The notes below the pieces were generated by a model that did not search any database, had not been told where the DNA came from, and saw nothing but the letters and a program-made list of their open reading frames with translations. 64,000 nt of DNA from Acinetobacter shaoyimingii (GTDB taxonomy: Bacteria > Pseudomonadota > Gammaproteobacteria > Pseudomonadales > Moraxellaceae), in NCBI RefSeq assembly GCF_011578045.1, contig NZ_CP049801.1:992001-1056000 (forward strand), in the 5' to 3' direction. The position numbers and the translations under genes are program-made. Of the stretch, positions 44,569 to 51,974 are shown piece by piece (the first letter of the stretch is position 1; each line of letters starts with the position of its first letter).

Positions 44569-44922
44569 TTATCCTTGTGTGAATGGATCAGGAATTTTAT
44601 TGACCAGCGGGTGTGCTATAACAGCTGTACCATAAACAAAAAGTTCAGAAGCGCCTTGGGCAATATTGGATGTTGAAAAGCGAATACCCACAATGGCATT
44701 TGCTCCGAGACCTTGAGCTTTTTGAATCATACGGTTCATGGCTTCTTGGCGGGATTCTTCTAAAAGTTCGGTGTAACCTTTGAGTTCGCCACCGACAATA
44801 TTTTTTAAACCAGCCATAAAATCACGCCCAACATGTTTTGAACGGACGGTACTGCCATAAACGACATCCAGTTGTTTTTGAATGGTATGACCAGGAACAG
44901 TTTCTAAATTACTTAAAATCAT
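44569..44922 (-). CDS. YbjQ family (UPF0145) protein
   Basis: The 117-residue protein is a single, soluble YbjQ domain: VPGHTIQKQLDVVYGSTVRS, then KNIVGGELKGYTELLEESRQEA, KAQGLGANAIVGIRFSTSN and LFVYGTAV. This matches E. coli YbjQ in length and motif order. Function unknown; members may be ring-forming scaffolds. It precedes a membrane-anchored paralogue with a five-base gap, so the two probably act together, perhaps as a mixed ring tethered to the inner membrane (inference). Confidence 0.9.
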   Translation of the reverse strand: MILSNLETVPGHTIQKQLDVVYGSTVRSKHVGRDFMAGLKNIVGGELKGYTELLEESRQEAMNRMIQKAQGLGANAIVGIRFSTSNIAQGASELFVYGTAVIAHPLVNKIPDPFTQG

Positions 44923-44986
44923 TGTGTTTTTTCATCTAATTTATAAGGTCTATCGATAAAATAGCGGAATCAACCCTTTCAGGCAA

Positions 44987-45010
44987 TAAAAAAGCCCACC
45001 GAAGTGAGCT
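44987..45010 (-). terminator. Terminator after adeK
   Basis: GCCCAC (44994-44999) and GTGAGC (45004-45009; one mismatched pair) around CGAA. Read on the minus strand the hairpin is followed by TTTTTT, about 40 bp after the adeK stop. Confidence 0.82.
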
Positions 45011-45047
45011 AAATTATTTTGAGTTTAAAGTACCACCTTAAGTCAGA

Positions 45048-46565
45048 TTACTTATTGGCACTTTTTTCAAACCAACGTTCAGCAAGACTTGGTTTTTTAT
45101 TTGGATTCTCAGCATCACGTGCTTGACGCTTTTCAGCACTTGATGGTGCATACTGAATGACTTCAGACGTATTTGCTTTGATACCACCACCAAGCGCTTT
45201 GTATAACTCGATTTGGTTGTTGATCTCAGCTTGTTGTAACTGATTCAAACCTTGTTCAGCGGCATAAGTCCAACGTTGCGCATCCAATACCATGCCAAAA
45301 CCATCAATACCTGCACGGAAACGCGCTAAGTTAAGTGTGTAGGTTTTATAGTTGGCTTCGTATAAGCGTTTGGTCGAACTTAGTCGATCGGCAATGTTTT
45401 TACGAACAGCTAAAGCATCATTCACTTCGCGGAAAGCAGATTGAATGGTTTTTTCATAATCAGCCACTGCAATTTTTTGATCTGCTTCAGAGACTTTGAT
45501 GTTTGCGCGACGTGTACCCCAATCGAAGATTGGCACATCAAGATTTAAACCGTATGTCCAAACCGAAGACCCAGATTTAAATAAATTACTTAAATCGTTT
45601 GACGACAAACCAAGTTGGCCCACTAAATTGATATTAGGGAACATACGTGCACGTGCAGCACCAATATTGGCACCAGCAGCACTTAATTGGTATTCAGCAG
45701 TTTTAATGTCTGGACGGTTCTGTAACAAGGTACTTGGTAGACCAGCATTAAAGACTTTGTTATTGGTGATTTTAGTCACTTTTTGTCGAGACAATAGACT
45801 TACATCAACAGGAGCACCAACTAACAAATCCAATAAGTTTTTCGCTTGAAGAACTTGAGTTTGATAGTTGTAAACATCAGCACGTGCTTGTTCTACCAAA
45901 ATTTTAGCATTGCTTAATGCAACGCCGTTATCAATTCCAGCATCAAAACGTTTTTGGTTGATGTTCATCGACTCGAGCTGTGATTTCATCGTATTGTTGG
46001 CAATATCCAAAGCGGCATTTGCATAAGAATACGATACCCAAGCTTGCGCAACCTGACTGATCAAACTGATCTGTGTCGAATCACGCGCACTTGCTGTCGC
46101 AAGGTAATTATCCAAAGCATTATCTTTTAAGCTACGGATACGACCCCAAAAATCAATCTCATAATTGGTTAAAGCGAGTCCAACACTGTAGGCGCCGTCA
46201 GATTTGCTTGATTGTCCGCTTATATCTTGCTGTAGAACGCCAGCATTTGCACCAATTGTTGGTAATAAACCATTGGCCGTGATTTTGTATTGCGCTTGTG
46301 CTTTATCAATATTTAAAGCGGCTTTGCGCAAATCACGGTTATTGGCCAAAGCTTGATCAATCACTTGAATCAAACGTGGATCAGAAAAATATTCTTTATA
46401 ACCCAGTTCAGCAATTGACGGACCAGAATTATTGATTAAATAATTTCCAGAAATATTGGGTTCAACAACTGGCTCTGGCCCACGCATGCTTTGACATGCT
46501 GTCAAAGCAAGCGCAAGTGCAGATACCGCAATGCTACGACCTGTAAAAGACCATAAGTTTTGCAT
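45048..46565 (-). CDS. adeK: RND efflux outer-membrane lipoprotein AdeK
   Basis: AdeK is the TolC/OprM-type channel of the AdeIJK multidrug pump. The 505-residue protein has a lipobox (ALTAC; Cys about residue 24) followed by QSMRGPEPVVEP as in Acinetobacter AdeK, and two repeated TolC-type helical halves with ARDSTQISLISQVAQAWVSY and SAAGANIGAARARMFPNI plus FDWGTRRANIKV. The ATG at 46565 shares one base with the adeJ stop (TGATG); a GTG three bases upstream also is in frame. The C-terminal tail is rich in Lys and Glu and is slightly longer than I recall for A. baumannii. Confidence 0.93.
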   Translation of the reverse strand: MQNLWSFTGRSIAVSALALALTACQSMRGPEPVVEPNISGNYLINNSGPSIAELGYKEYFSDPRLIQVIDQALANNRDLRKAALNIDKAQAQYKITANGLLPTIGANAGVLQQDISGQSSKSDGAYSVGLALTNYEIDFWGRIRSLKDNALDNYLATASARDSTQISLISQVAQAWVSYSYANAALDIANNTMKSQLESMNINQKRFDAGIDNGVALSNAKILVEQARADVYNYQTQVLQAKNLLDLLVGAPVDVSLLSRQKVTKITNNKVFNAGLPSTLLQNRPDIKTAEYQLSAAGANIGAARARMFPNINLVGQLGLSSNDLSNLFKSGSSVWTYGLNLDVPIFDWGTRRANIKVSEADQKIAVADYEKTIQSAFREVNDALAVRKNIADRLSSTKRLYEANYKTYTLNLARFRAGIDGFGMVLDAQRWTYAAEQGLNQLQQAEINNQIELYKALGGGIKANTSEVIQYAPSSAEKRQARDAENPNKKPSLAERWFEKSANK

Positions 46566-49500
46566 CACGAAATTTGCTCCTGTTTATTTTGTTTCGGTTT
46601 ATCTTTAAAGATACTTCGGATCCAGACATAGAAGACAGGAATAAAGAAGATACCTAAAAGCGTCGAGCTGATTACCCCACCAAGTACACCGTAACCTACA
46701 GAGTGTTGGCTACCAGCGCCTGCACCTGAAGCAAGTGCAAGAGGAAGTACACCAAAACCAAAAGCAAGTGTGGTCATGATAATAGGACGTAAACGCATTT
46801 TTGCAGCATGTAAGGTTGCATTAAATAGCTCTTCACCTTTGTCTTGAAGTTCTTTGGCGAATTCCACAATCAAAATCGCGTTTTTAGCAGAAAGACCGAT
46901 TACCGCAATCAAGGCTACTTTGAAGTAGATGTTGTTGGATAAGTTCGGATCTTTGGTTAGCATTGCGGCAACTTGCGTCAACACAATGGCACCAATAATA
47001 CCCAATGGAATCACTAAAATTACAGAGAATGGAATAGACCAGCTTTCATACAAGGCTGCTAAGCAGAGGAATACGATCAAGATCGATAATACCATTAAGA
47101 ATGGAGTCTGAGCACCAGAATCACGTTCTTCTAATGATAAACCTGTCCACTCATAATCGAAACCTTGGAGGCCAGCTTGAGGTAGTTTTGCAACCAATTC
47201 TTCCATGGCTTTCATGGCATCACCAGAACTCACACCTGGAGCTGGAGAACCTTGAATGTTCATAGATGAAATACCGTTATAACGTTCAAGACGTGGAGAA
47301 CCATATGTCCATTCGCCAGTAGCGAATGTTGAGAACGGCACCATTGTACCTTGGTTGTTACGCACATACCACTTGTTCAAGTCTTCAGGCATCATACGTG
47401 AATCAGCTTCACCCTGAACATACACTTTCTTCACACGACCACGGTCAACGAAGTAGTTAATGTATGTACCACCCCAAGCCATACTCATGGTTGAGTTGAT
47501 TTCTGCAATACTCACACCCATTGCGCCTGCTTTGGCTTGGTCAACGATGATTTTGTACTGCGGTGTATCTTCTTGACCATTCGGACGCACGCCGACTAAG
47601 CGTTTATCTTGAGCAGCCATACCTAAAAGGGTATTACGTGCTGTCAGTAATGCATCATGACCTTTACCAGATGAATCTTTCAGCTGTAAGTTAAATCCAG
47701 CTGTTACACCCAATTCTGGCATTGCAGGAAGCTGTAGCGGCATAACGTAAGTTGCATCTTTCGCAATTACATTCAATGCCATACCACGTTGGATAATTGC
47801 ACCAATTTTTGACTCAGCTGTTTTACGATCTTCCCAATCTTTTAACTTCACAAAGGCAAGACCTGCGTTTTGTCCCATCCCTGTGAACGAGAAGCCCGAA
47901 ACACTAAACACGGATTCAACATGGTCTTTTTCCTGATTCAAGAAGAAGCCAGTCAGTTGGTCAAGTGTTTTATTGGTTCGTTCAAGCGTAGCATTAGGCG
48001 GGAGTTGTACCAGTGTTAATACAACACCTTGGTCTTCGTCTGGTAAGAATGATGTTGGCATTTTAATAAAGCCAGTCACCATCACAGCAATAACAATAAT
48101 ATAGATAATTGCTGAGATAAACTTACTGTGTGTCAAACGGTTGACACCACCTTGGTATTTGTTGGCAATATTGTCAAAAGTTTGGTTAAACCAACGGAAG
48201 AAACGCGCAAAAATATTATTACTTTGAGGAGCATCTTTGTCATGCTGTTTCAAAATAGTTGCACAAAGCGCAGGGGTGAATGTTAATGCAACAATCAATG
48301 ACAAGACCATGGCAGTCACAAGCGTCACTGAGAACTGACGATAAATTACCCCCGTTGTACCACTCATAAAGGCCATCGGTACGAATACCGCAGTCAACAC
48401 TGAGGTAATACCAATCAATGCGCCAGAGATCTGTTGCATCGATTTTTCAGTGGCTTCAATCGGATGCAGATGTTCCTCAGCCATAATACGTTCGACGTTT
48501 TCCACGACGACAATCGCATCATCGACCAATAGACCAATAGCGAGAACCATTGCGAACATTGTCAGTGTGTTGATTGAGAAGCCGAAGATGTTAATAACAG
48601 CAAAAGTACCCAGTACAACCACAGGTACCGCCATTGTAGGAATAATCGTCGCACGCCAGTTTTGTAAGAACAAGAACATGACAAGGAATACAAGGAATAC
48701 GGCTTCTACAAGGGTATGTACAACACTTTCAATCGATAACTTAATAAACGGCGTAGTATCGAATGCCAGTTTGTCTTTAAGACCTGTTGGATAGTTTTGA
48801 CGTAATTGTTTTAAGCGAGCTTCAACAGCTTCTGATGTATCAAGAGCGTTTGCACCTGTTGCCAATTTAATTGCAACACCACCAGCAGGTTTACCATTAA
48901 ACTTAGAGTCAAACTGGTAGTTATCTGCACCCAATTCAACGCGTGCAACATCTTTAAGACGGACTTGTGCACCTGAAGTTGAGTTTTTTAGGAAGATATT
49001 TTCAAACTGATCAGCGGATTGAAGCATGCTTTGCGCATTCACGGTCGCATTTAGCACTTGACCTTGAACAGAAGGTGCACCACCCAATTGACCTACAGCA
49101 ACTTGAGCATTTTGTGTTCTTAGTGCCGCTGCAATATCACTTGGCGTAATTTGCAAATCTGCCATTTTAGATGGATTCATCCAAATACGCATTGCATAAG
49201 AACCACCAAAGACTTGAACTTCACCTACGCCAGATACACGACTGAGCGGTTCTGAAATGTTCGAGTTGACGTAATCTTTAATGTCATCTGCTGTCATGCT
49301 GCCATCAGGTGAATAGAATGCTAAAACTTGCAAGAAGCTTGCACCTGATTTGGTGACACGTAAACCTTGGCGCTGTACATCTTCTGGGAGAAGCGCAGTC
49401 GCAGATTGTAATTTGTTTTGAACTTGAACTTGTGCAATATCAGGATCGATACCTTGTTCAAAGTTCACCTCAATAGATGCCTGACCGTTACCCGCACTTG

Positions 49501-49741
49501 TTGATGCGATATAACGTAAGCCATCCAAACCATTCATTTGTTGCTCAATGATCTGAGTTACTGTGTTTTCAACAGTTTCAGCAGATGCACCAGGGTAAGT
49601 CGCAGAAATCGAAACTTTAGGTGGTGCAATGGTTGGATATTGCGAAATGGGCATTTTGCTGATGGTAAGAATACCCGCCAGCATAATGACTAACGCAATT
49701 ACCCATGCAAAGATGGGACGATGAATAAAAAATTGAGCCAT
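46565..49741 (-). CDS. adeJ: RND multidrug efflux permease AdeJ
   Basis: AdeJ is the inner-membrane proton/drug antiporter of AdeIJK. The 1058-residue protein has the HAE-1 plan: TM1 at the N-terminus (PIFAWVIALVIMLAGIL), a first periplasmic loop with GLDGLRYIAS and SGVGEVQVFG, TM2-6 including the proton-relay helix GLLVDDAIVVVENVER with the Asp pair, a second loop, and TM8-12 with SAKNAILIVEFA and GFGVLPLALASGAGAGSQ. In A. baumannii AdeIJK exports beta-lactams, tetracyclines, chloramphenicol and others and is constitutively present in the genus. It starts 12 bp after adeI. Confidence 0.96.
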   Translation of the reverse strand: MAQFFIHRPIFAWVIALVIMLAGILTISKMPISQYPTIAPPKVSISATYPGASAETVENTVTQIIEQQMNGLDGLRYIASTSAGNGQASIEVNFEQGIDPDIAQVQVQNKLQSATALLPEDVQRQGLRVTKSGASFLQVLAFYSPDGSMTADDIKDYVNSNISEPLSRVSGVGEVQVFGGSYAMRIWMNPSKMADLQITPSDIAAALRTQNAQVAVGQLGGAPSVQGQVLNATVNAQSMLQSADQFENIFLKNSTSGAQVRLKDVARVELGADNYQFDSKFNGKPAGGVAIKLATGANALDTSEAVEARLKQLRQNYPTGLKDKLAFDTTPFIKLSIESVVHTLVEAVFLVFLVMFLFLQNWRATIIPTMAVPVVVLGTFAVINIFGFSINTLTMFAMVLAIGLLVDDAIVVVENVERIMAEEHLHPIEATEKSMQQISGALIGITSVLTAVFVPMAFMSGTTGVIYRQFSVTLVTAMVLSLIVALTFTPALCATILKQHDKDAPQSNNIFARFFRWFNQTFDNIANKYQGGVNRLTHSKFISAIIYIIVIAVMVTGFIKMPTSFLPDEDQGVVLTLVQLPPNATLERTNKTLDQLTGFFLNQEKDHVESVFSVSGFSFTGMGQNAGLAFVKLKDWEDRKTAESKIGAIIQRGMALNVIAKDATYVMPLQLPAMPELGVTAGFNLQLKDSSGKGHDALLTARNTLLGMAAQDKRLVGVRPNGQEDTPQYKIIVDQAKAGAMGVSIAEINSTMSMAWGGTYINYFVDRGRVKKVYVQGEADSRMMPEDLNKWYVRNNQGTMVPFSTFATGEWTYGSPRLERYNGISSMNIQGSPAPGVSSGDAMKAMEELVAKLPQAGLQGFDYEWTGLSLEERDSGAQTPFLMVLSILIVFLCLAALYESWSIPFSVILVIPLGIIGAIVLTQVAAMLTKDPNLSNNIYFKVALIAVIGLSAKNAILIVEFAKELQDKGEELFNATLHAAKMRLRPIIMTTLAFGFGVLPLALASGAGAGSQHSVGYGVLGGVISSTLLGIFFIPVFYVWIRSIFKDKPKQNKQEQIS

Positions 49742-49753
49742 TCAGTCTACCCC

Positions 49754-51016
49754 TTATGTATTTGAAGTAGCTTTTTGTTCAGTTTTAGCTTCAGTTTTCG
49801 CTGCTGGTTTTGCCTCTTGTGCTGGCTTTTGAGCAGGTTGACCTGCTTGTTGAGCTGCTTGAGGTTGATAAGGTTTCGCTACAACTTGTTGTTCAGGTTT
49901 CACTTTTGCGACACCATCAACAATAACTTTATCGCCAGCTTGTAAGCCTTTAGTCACAATCCAGTTCGTATCTTTCACACCAGCTGTCTCCACAGGGCGA
50001 ACTTCAACAGCGCCTTTAGCATTCACAATCATTAGTGTTGCTTGACCTGTTGGCGTGCGTGTAATCGCCACTTGTGGAATAAGGAATGCATTTGGAATAA
50101 CACCCTGTACAATTTCTGCATTGGTAAACATACCCGGCAATAACAGGTGATTTGGGTTCGCAAACACAGCACGTAATGTCACTGTGCCTGTGTCAGGGTT
50201 AACACCTGCATCAGAGAATGCAAGATCACCTTGGATGTTGTAGTAACTACCATCTTCAAGTTTTAAACGAACTTTGGTGTTGTTACTACGGTCAATACTG
50301 CCTTTACTTAATTGTTGACGTAAACGAATCAATTCTGAGCTTGATTGGTTAATGTCGACATAAATAGGATCAAGTTGACGAATGGTCACAAGTGGCTCTG
50401 CTTGACTTGCAGTCACTAATGCACCAGGGGTGAACGACGAACGACTGGATTGACCAGAAATAGGCGCACGTACAGTTGAGTAACCTAAATTGATTTGTGC
50501 ATTTTTAACCGATGCTTCACCCGCAGAAACTTCAGCTTTTGCCAAGTTTACTTGACCCACTAAATCATCATATTCTTGTTTAGAAACTGCATTAATTCCA
50601 ACAAGCTGAGCATAACGTTTTAATTTAATTTGTAATGTATTTAAATTTGCTTTCGCACGTAATACTTCTGCTTTAGCACTGTCTAAGTTTGCACGATAAA
50701 TACTCGAATCAATTTCAAACAGTGGTTGTCCTTCACGAACATAACTACCTTCGACAAACAAACGTTTTAATACTACACCGTTAGCTTGTGGACGAACTTC
50801 TGAAATTTGATATGCAGACGTACGACCTGTCAGTTCAACAGTTTGTTCAACACTTTGTGGTTGAGCAGCGATGACACCAACTTCAGTCGGCGGCATTTGT
50901 TGAGCAGCAGCGGCTTGCTCTGCACCTTTTGGATCTTTGCTACAACCCACAAGTGCAATACTTGTTGCTAAAGCACAAGCAGTGAGGGCTGGTGCCCAAA
51001 GCTTTGCCGACATCAT
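49754..51016 (-). CDS. adeI: RND efflux membrane fusion lipoprotein AdeI
   Basis: AdeI links AdeJ to AdeK in the periplasm. The 420-residue lipoprotein has lipobox ALVGC, then PPTEVGVIAAQPQSVEQTVEL as in Acinetobacter AdeI, a lipoyl/hairpin region (VREGQPLFEIDSS, NAVSKQEYDDL) and the beta-barrel domain with DPIYVDINQSSSEL. The C-terminus is an Ala/Gln/Lys-rich low-complexity tail. The ATG overlaps the stop of the PAP2 gene by one base (TAATG), and GAGGTGG lies just upstream within that gene, so translation is coupled. Confidence 0.95.
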   Translation of the reverse strand: MMSAKLWAPALTACALATSIALVGCSKDPKGAEQAAAAQQMPPTEVGVIAAQPQSVEQTVELTGRTSAYQISEVRPQANGVVLKRLFVEGSYVREGQPLFEIDSSIYRANLDSAKAEVLRAKANLNTLQIKLKRYAQLVGINAVSKQEYDDLVGQVNLAKAEVSAGEASVKNAQINLGYSTVRAPISGQSSRSSFTPGALVTASQAEPLVTIRQLDPIYVDINQSSSELIRLRQQLSKGSIDRSNNTKVRLKLEDGSYYNIQGDLAFSDAGVNPDTGTVTLRAVFANPNHLLLPGMFTNAEIVQGVIPNAFLIPQVAITRTPTGQATLMIVNAKGAVEVRPVETAGVKDTNWIVTKGLQAGDKVIVDGVAKVKPEQQVVAKPYQPQAAQQAGQPAQKPAQEAKPAAKTEAKTEQKATSNT

Positions 51017-51654
51017 TATTCCACCTCGTTTAGATTTTTCTCTAAAAATAATTTATTGTTGCCTTGAACGAATTGCGAAAATATTAACCACAATACTGCA
51101 ATCCATATAAAAGCGATACTCCAACCTGCCAATACATCGCTAGGGAAATGTGCAGCCAAATATACTCGGCTAAACCCCATGACAATGAACCATAAACAAG
51201 CAAAGAACATGATCAATTTGACTTGTACATGCTGACGATAAATAAGCATGATCAAGCAAGAAAAGGTCGCAGCGTAAATACTATGCGCACTTGGGAAAGA
51301 TGCACCATAGGTTTCAACCATCTGATAAATGAGCTCAGGTCTTGGTCGGTTAAACCAAAACTTAAGTATCCATCCGATGGCTGCGCTGCCCAATAAACCC
51401 GAACAAATCACTATAATATTTACATAATTCTTTGTTTGATAATGTTTTAAGCACCATATTCCACATATAAAAAGCATGCTTGGCAAGCCGCCTATATAGG
51501 ATAAAAACACAGCAATTTCATTGAAAATATCAAATCGATGCTGACTCATCCATACAACAGTATTCGTATCGAAGTATTGTATGTTGGGAATATAGAGTCC
51601 GAAAATACTGAGTATTAATCCCAAACAGCCTATAAATAACCATATATACGGCAT
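51016..51654 (-). CDS. PAP2 family membrane phosphatase, first gene of the adeIJK operon
   Basis: The 212-residue membrane protein has five to six hydrophobic helices and the three PAP2 phosphatase signatures: KFWFNRPRPEL (KxxxxxxRP), FPSAHS (PSGH-type) and SRVYLAAHFPSDVLAGW (SRxxxxxHxxxD). Family members remove phosphate from lipid phosphates such as undecaprenyl pyrophosphate or phosphatidic acid. It overlaps adeI by one base, so the efflux genes are transcribed and translated behind it. This links pump expression with envelope lipid turnover, though a functional tie is inference. A 5' leader hairpin precedes it. Confidence 0.9.
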   Translation of the reverse strand: MPYIWLFIGCLGLILSIFGLYIPNIQYFDTNTVVWMSQHRFDIFNEIAVFLSYIGGLPSMLFICGIWCLKHYQTKNYVNIIVICSGLLGSAAIGWILKFWFNRPRPELIYQMVETYGASFPSAHSIYAATFSCLIMLIYRQHVQVKLIMFFACLWFIVMGFSRVYLAAHFPSDVLAGWSIAFIWIAVLWLIFSQFVQGNNKLFLEKNLNEVE

Positions 51655-51710
51655 ATATCATTCACCATGAGTGATAATAAACGCACTATTTCCGATGAAT
51701 TAATGCTCCG

Positions 51711-51737
51711 AAGTGTACTCGTCAGTACACTTTTTTT
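51711..51737. promoter_or_regulatory. Palindromic hairpin in the leader of the PAP2-adeIJK operon
   Basis: Arms AAGTGTACT (51711-51719) and AGTACACTT (51724-51732) around CGTC, starting 57 bp upstream of the PAP2 start codon. On the plus strand it is followed by TTTTTT to 51737 and would look like a terminator, but no plus-strand gene precedes it. On the operon strand it is a palindrome or leader hairpin, and so a candidate regulatory site. A TATAAA box read on the minus strand at 51760-51765 could be the operon's -10. Confidence 0.55.
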
Positions 51738-51886
51738 CAAGTCGTAACCTTAGGCTTAATTTATAGTAAAGGTATGCGAAAACATATCATGCATAGAACA
51801 AAAAATAACAAAAAAATTGTGATGATACTGTTTTATTTCAGCCAAATTTTCTTGATTTCATTCATTTTTGTCTCTTTTCATCTGTA

Positions 51887-51960
51887 AAAAAAAGAACAAT
51901 GTCATATGCAAAAACTTACATGGCTTCACCACATGGGGAAGTAGGTCTTATAACATTGTT
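51887..51960 (-). terminator. Structured 3' end / terminator of the Gcr-type gene
   Basis: Outer arms AACAATGT (51895-51902) and ACATTGTT (51953-51960) enclose a 50-nt region with a second CATG-based hairpin and ACTT/AAGT closing pairs. Read on the minus strand the outer stem ends in CTTTTTTTT. It begins 15 bp after the stop codon. The size is larger than a simple terminator hairpin. Confidence 0.65.
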
Positions 51961-51974
51961 GTGCTTTTAATATG

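Larger units (their letters stand above)
51655..51974. other. Intergenic region between the efflux operon and the Gcr-type gene
   Basis: About 320 bp carrying the leader hairpin and possible promoter of the PAP2-adeIJK operon on the right-to-left strand, and the 3' structured terminator of the Gcr-type gene. No open frame. Confidence 0.7.

Noticed and set aside
51711..51737. Plus-strand intrinsic terminator of a gene
   Set aside because: All genes for several kilobases on its left are on the minus strand, so there is no plus-strand gene to terminate; it is reported as a leader palindrome instead.
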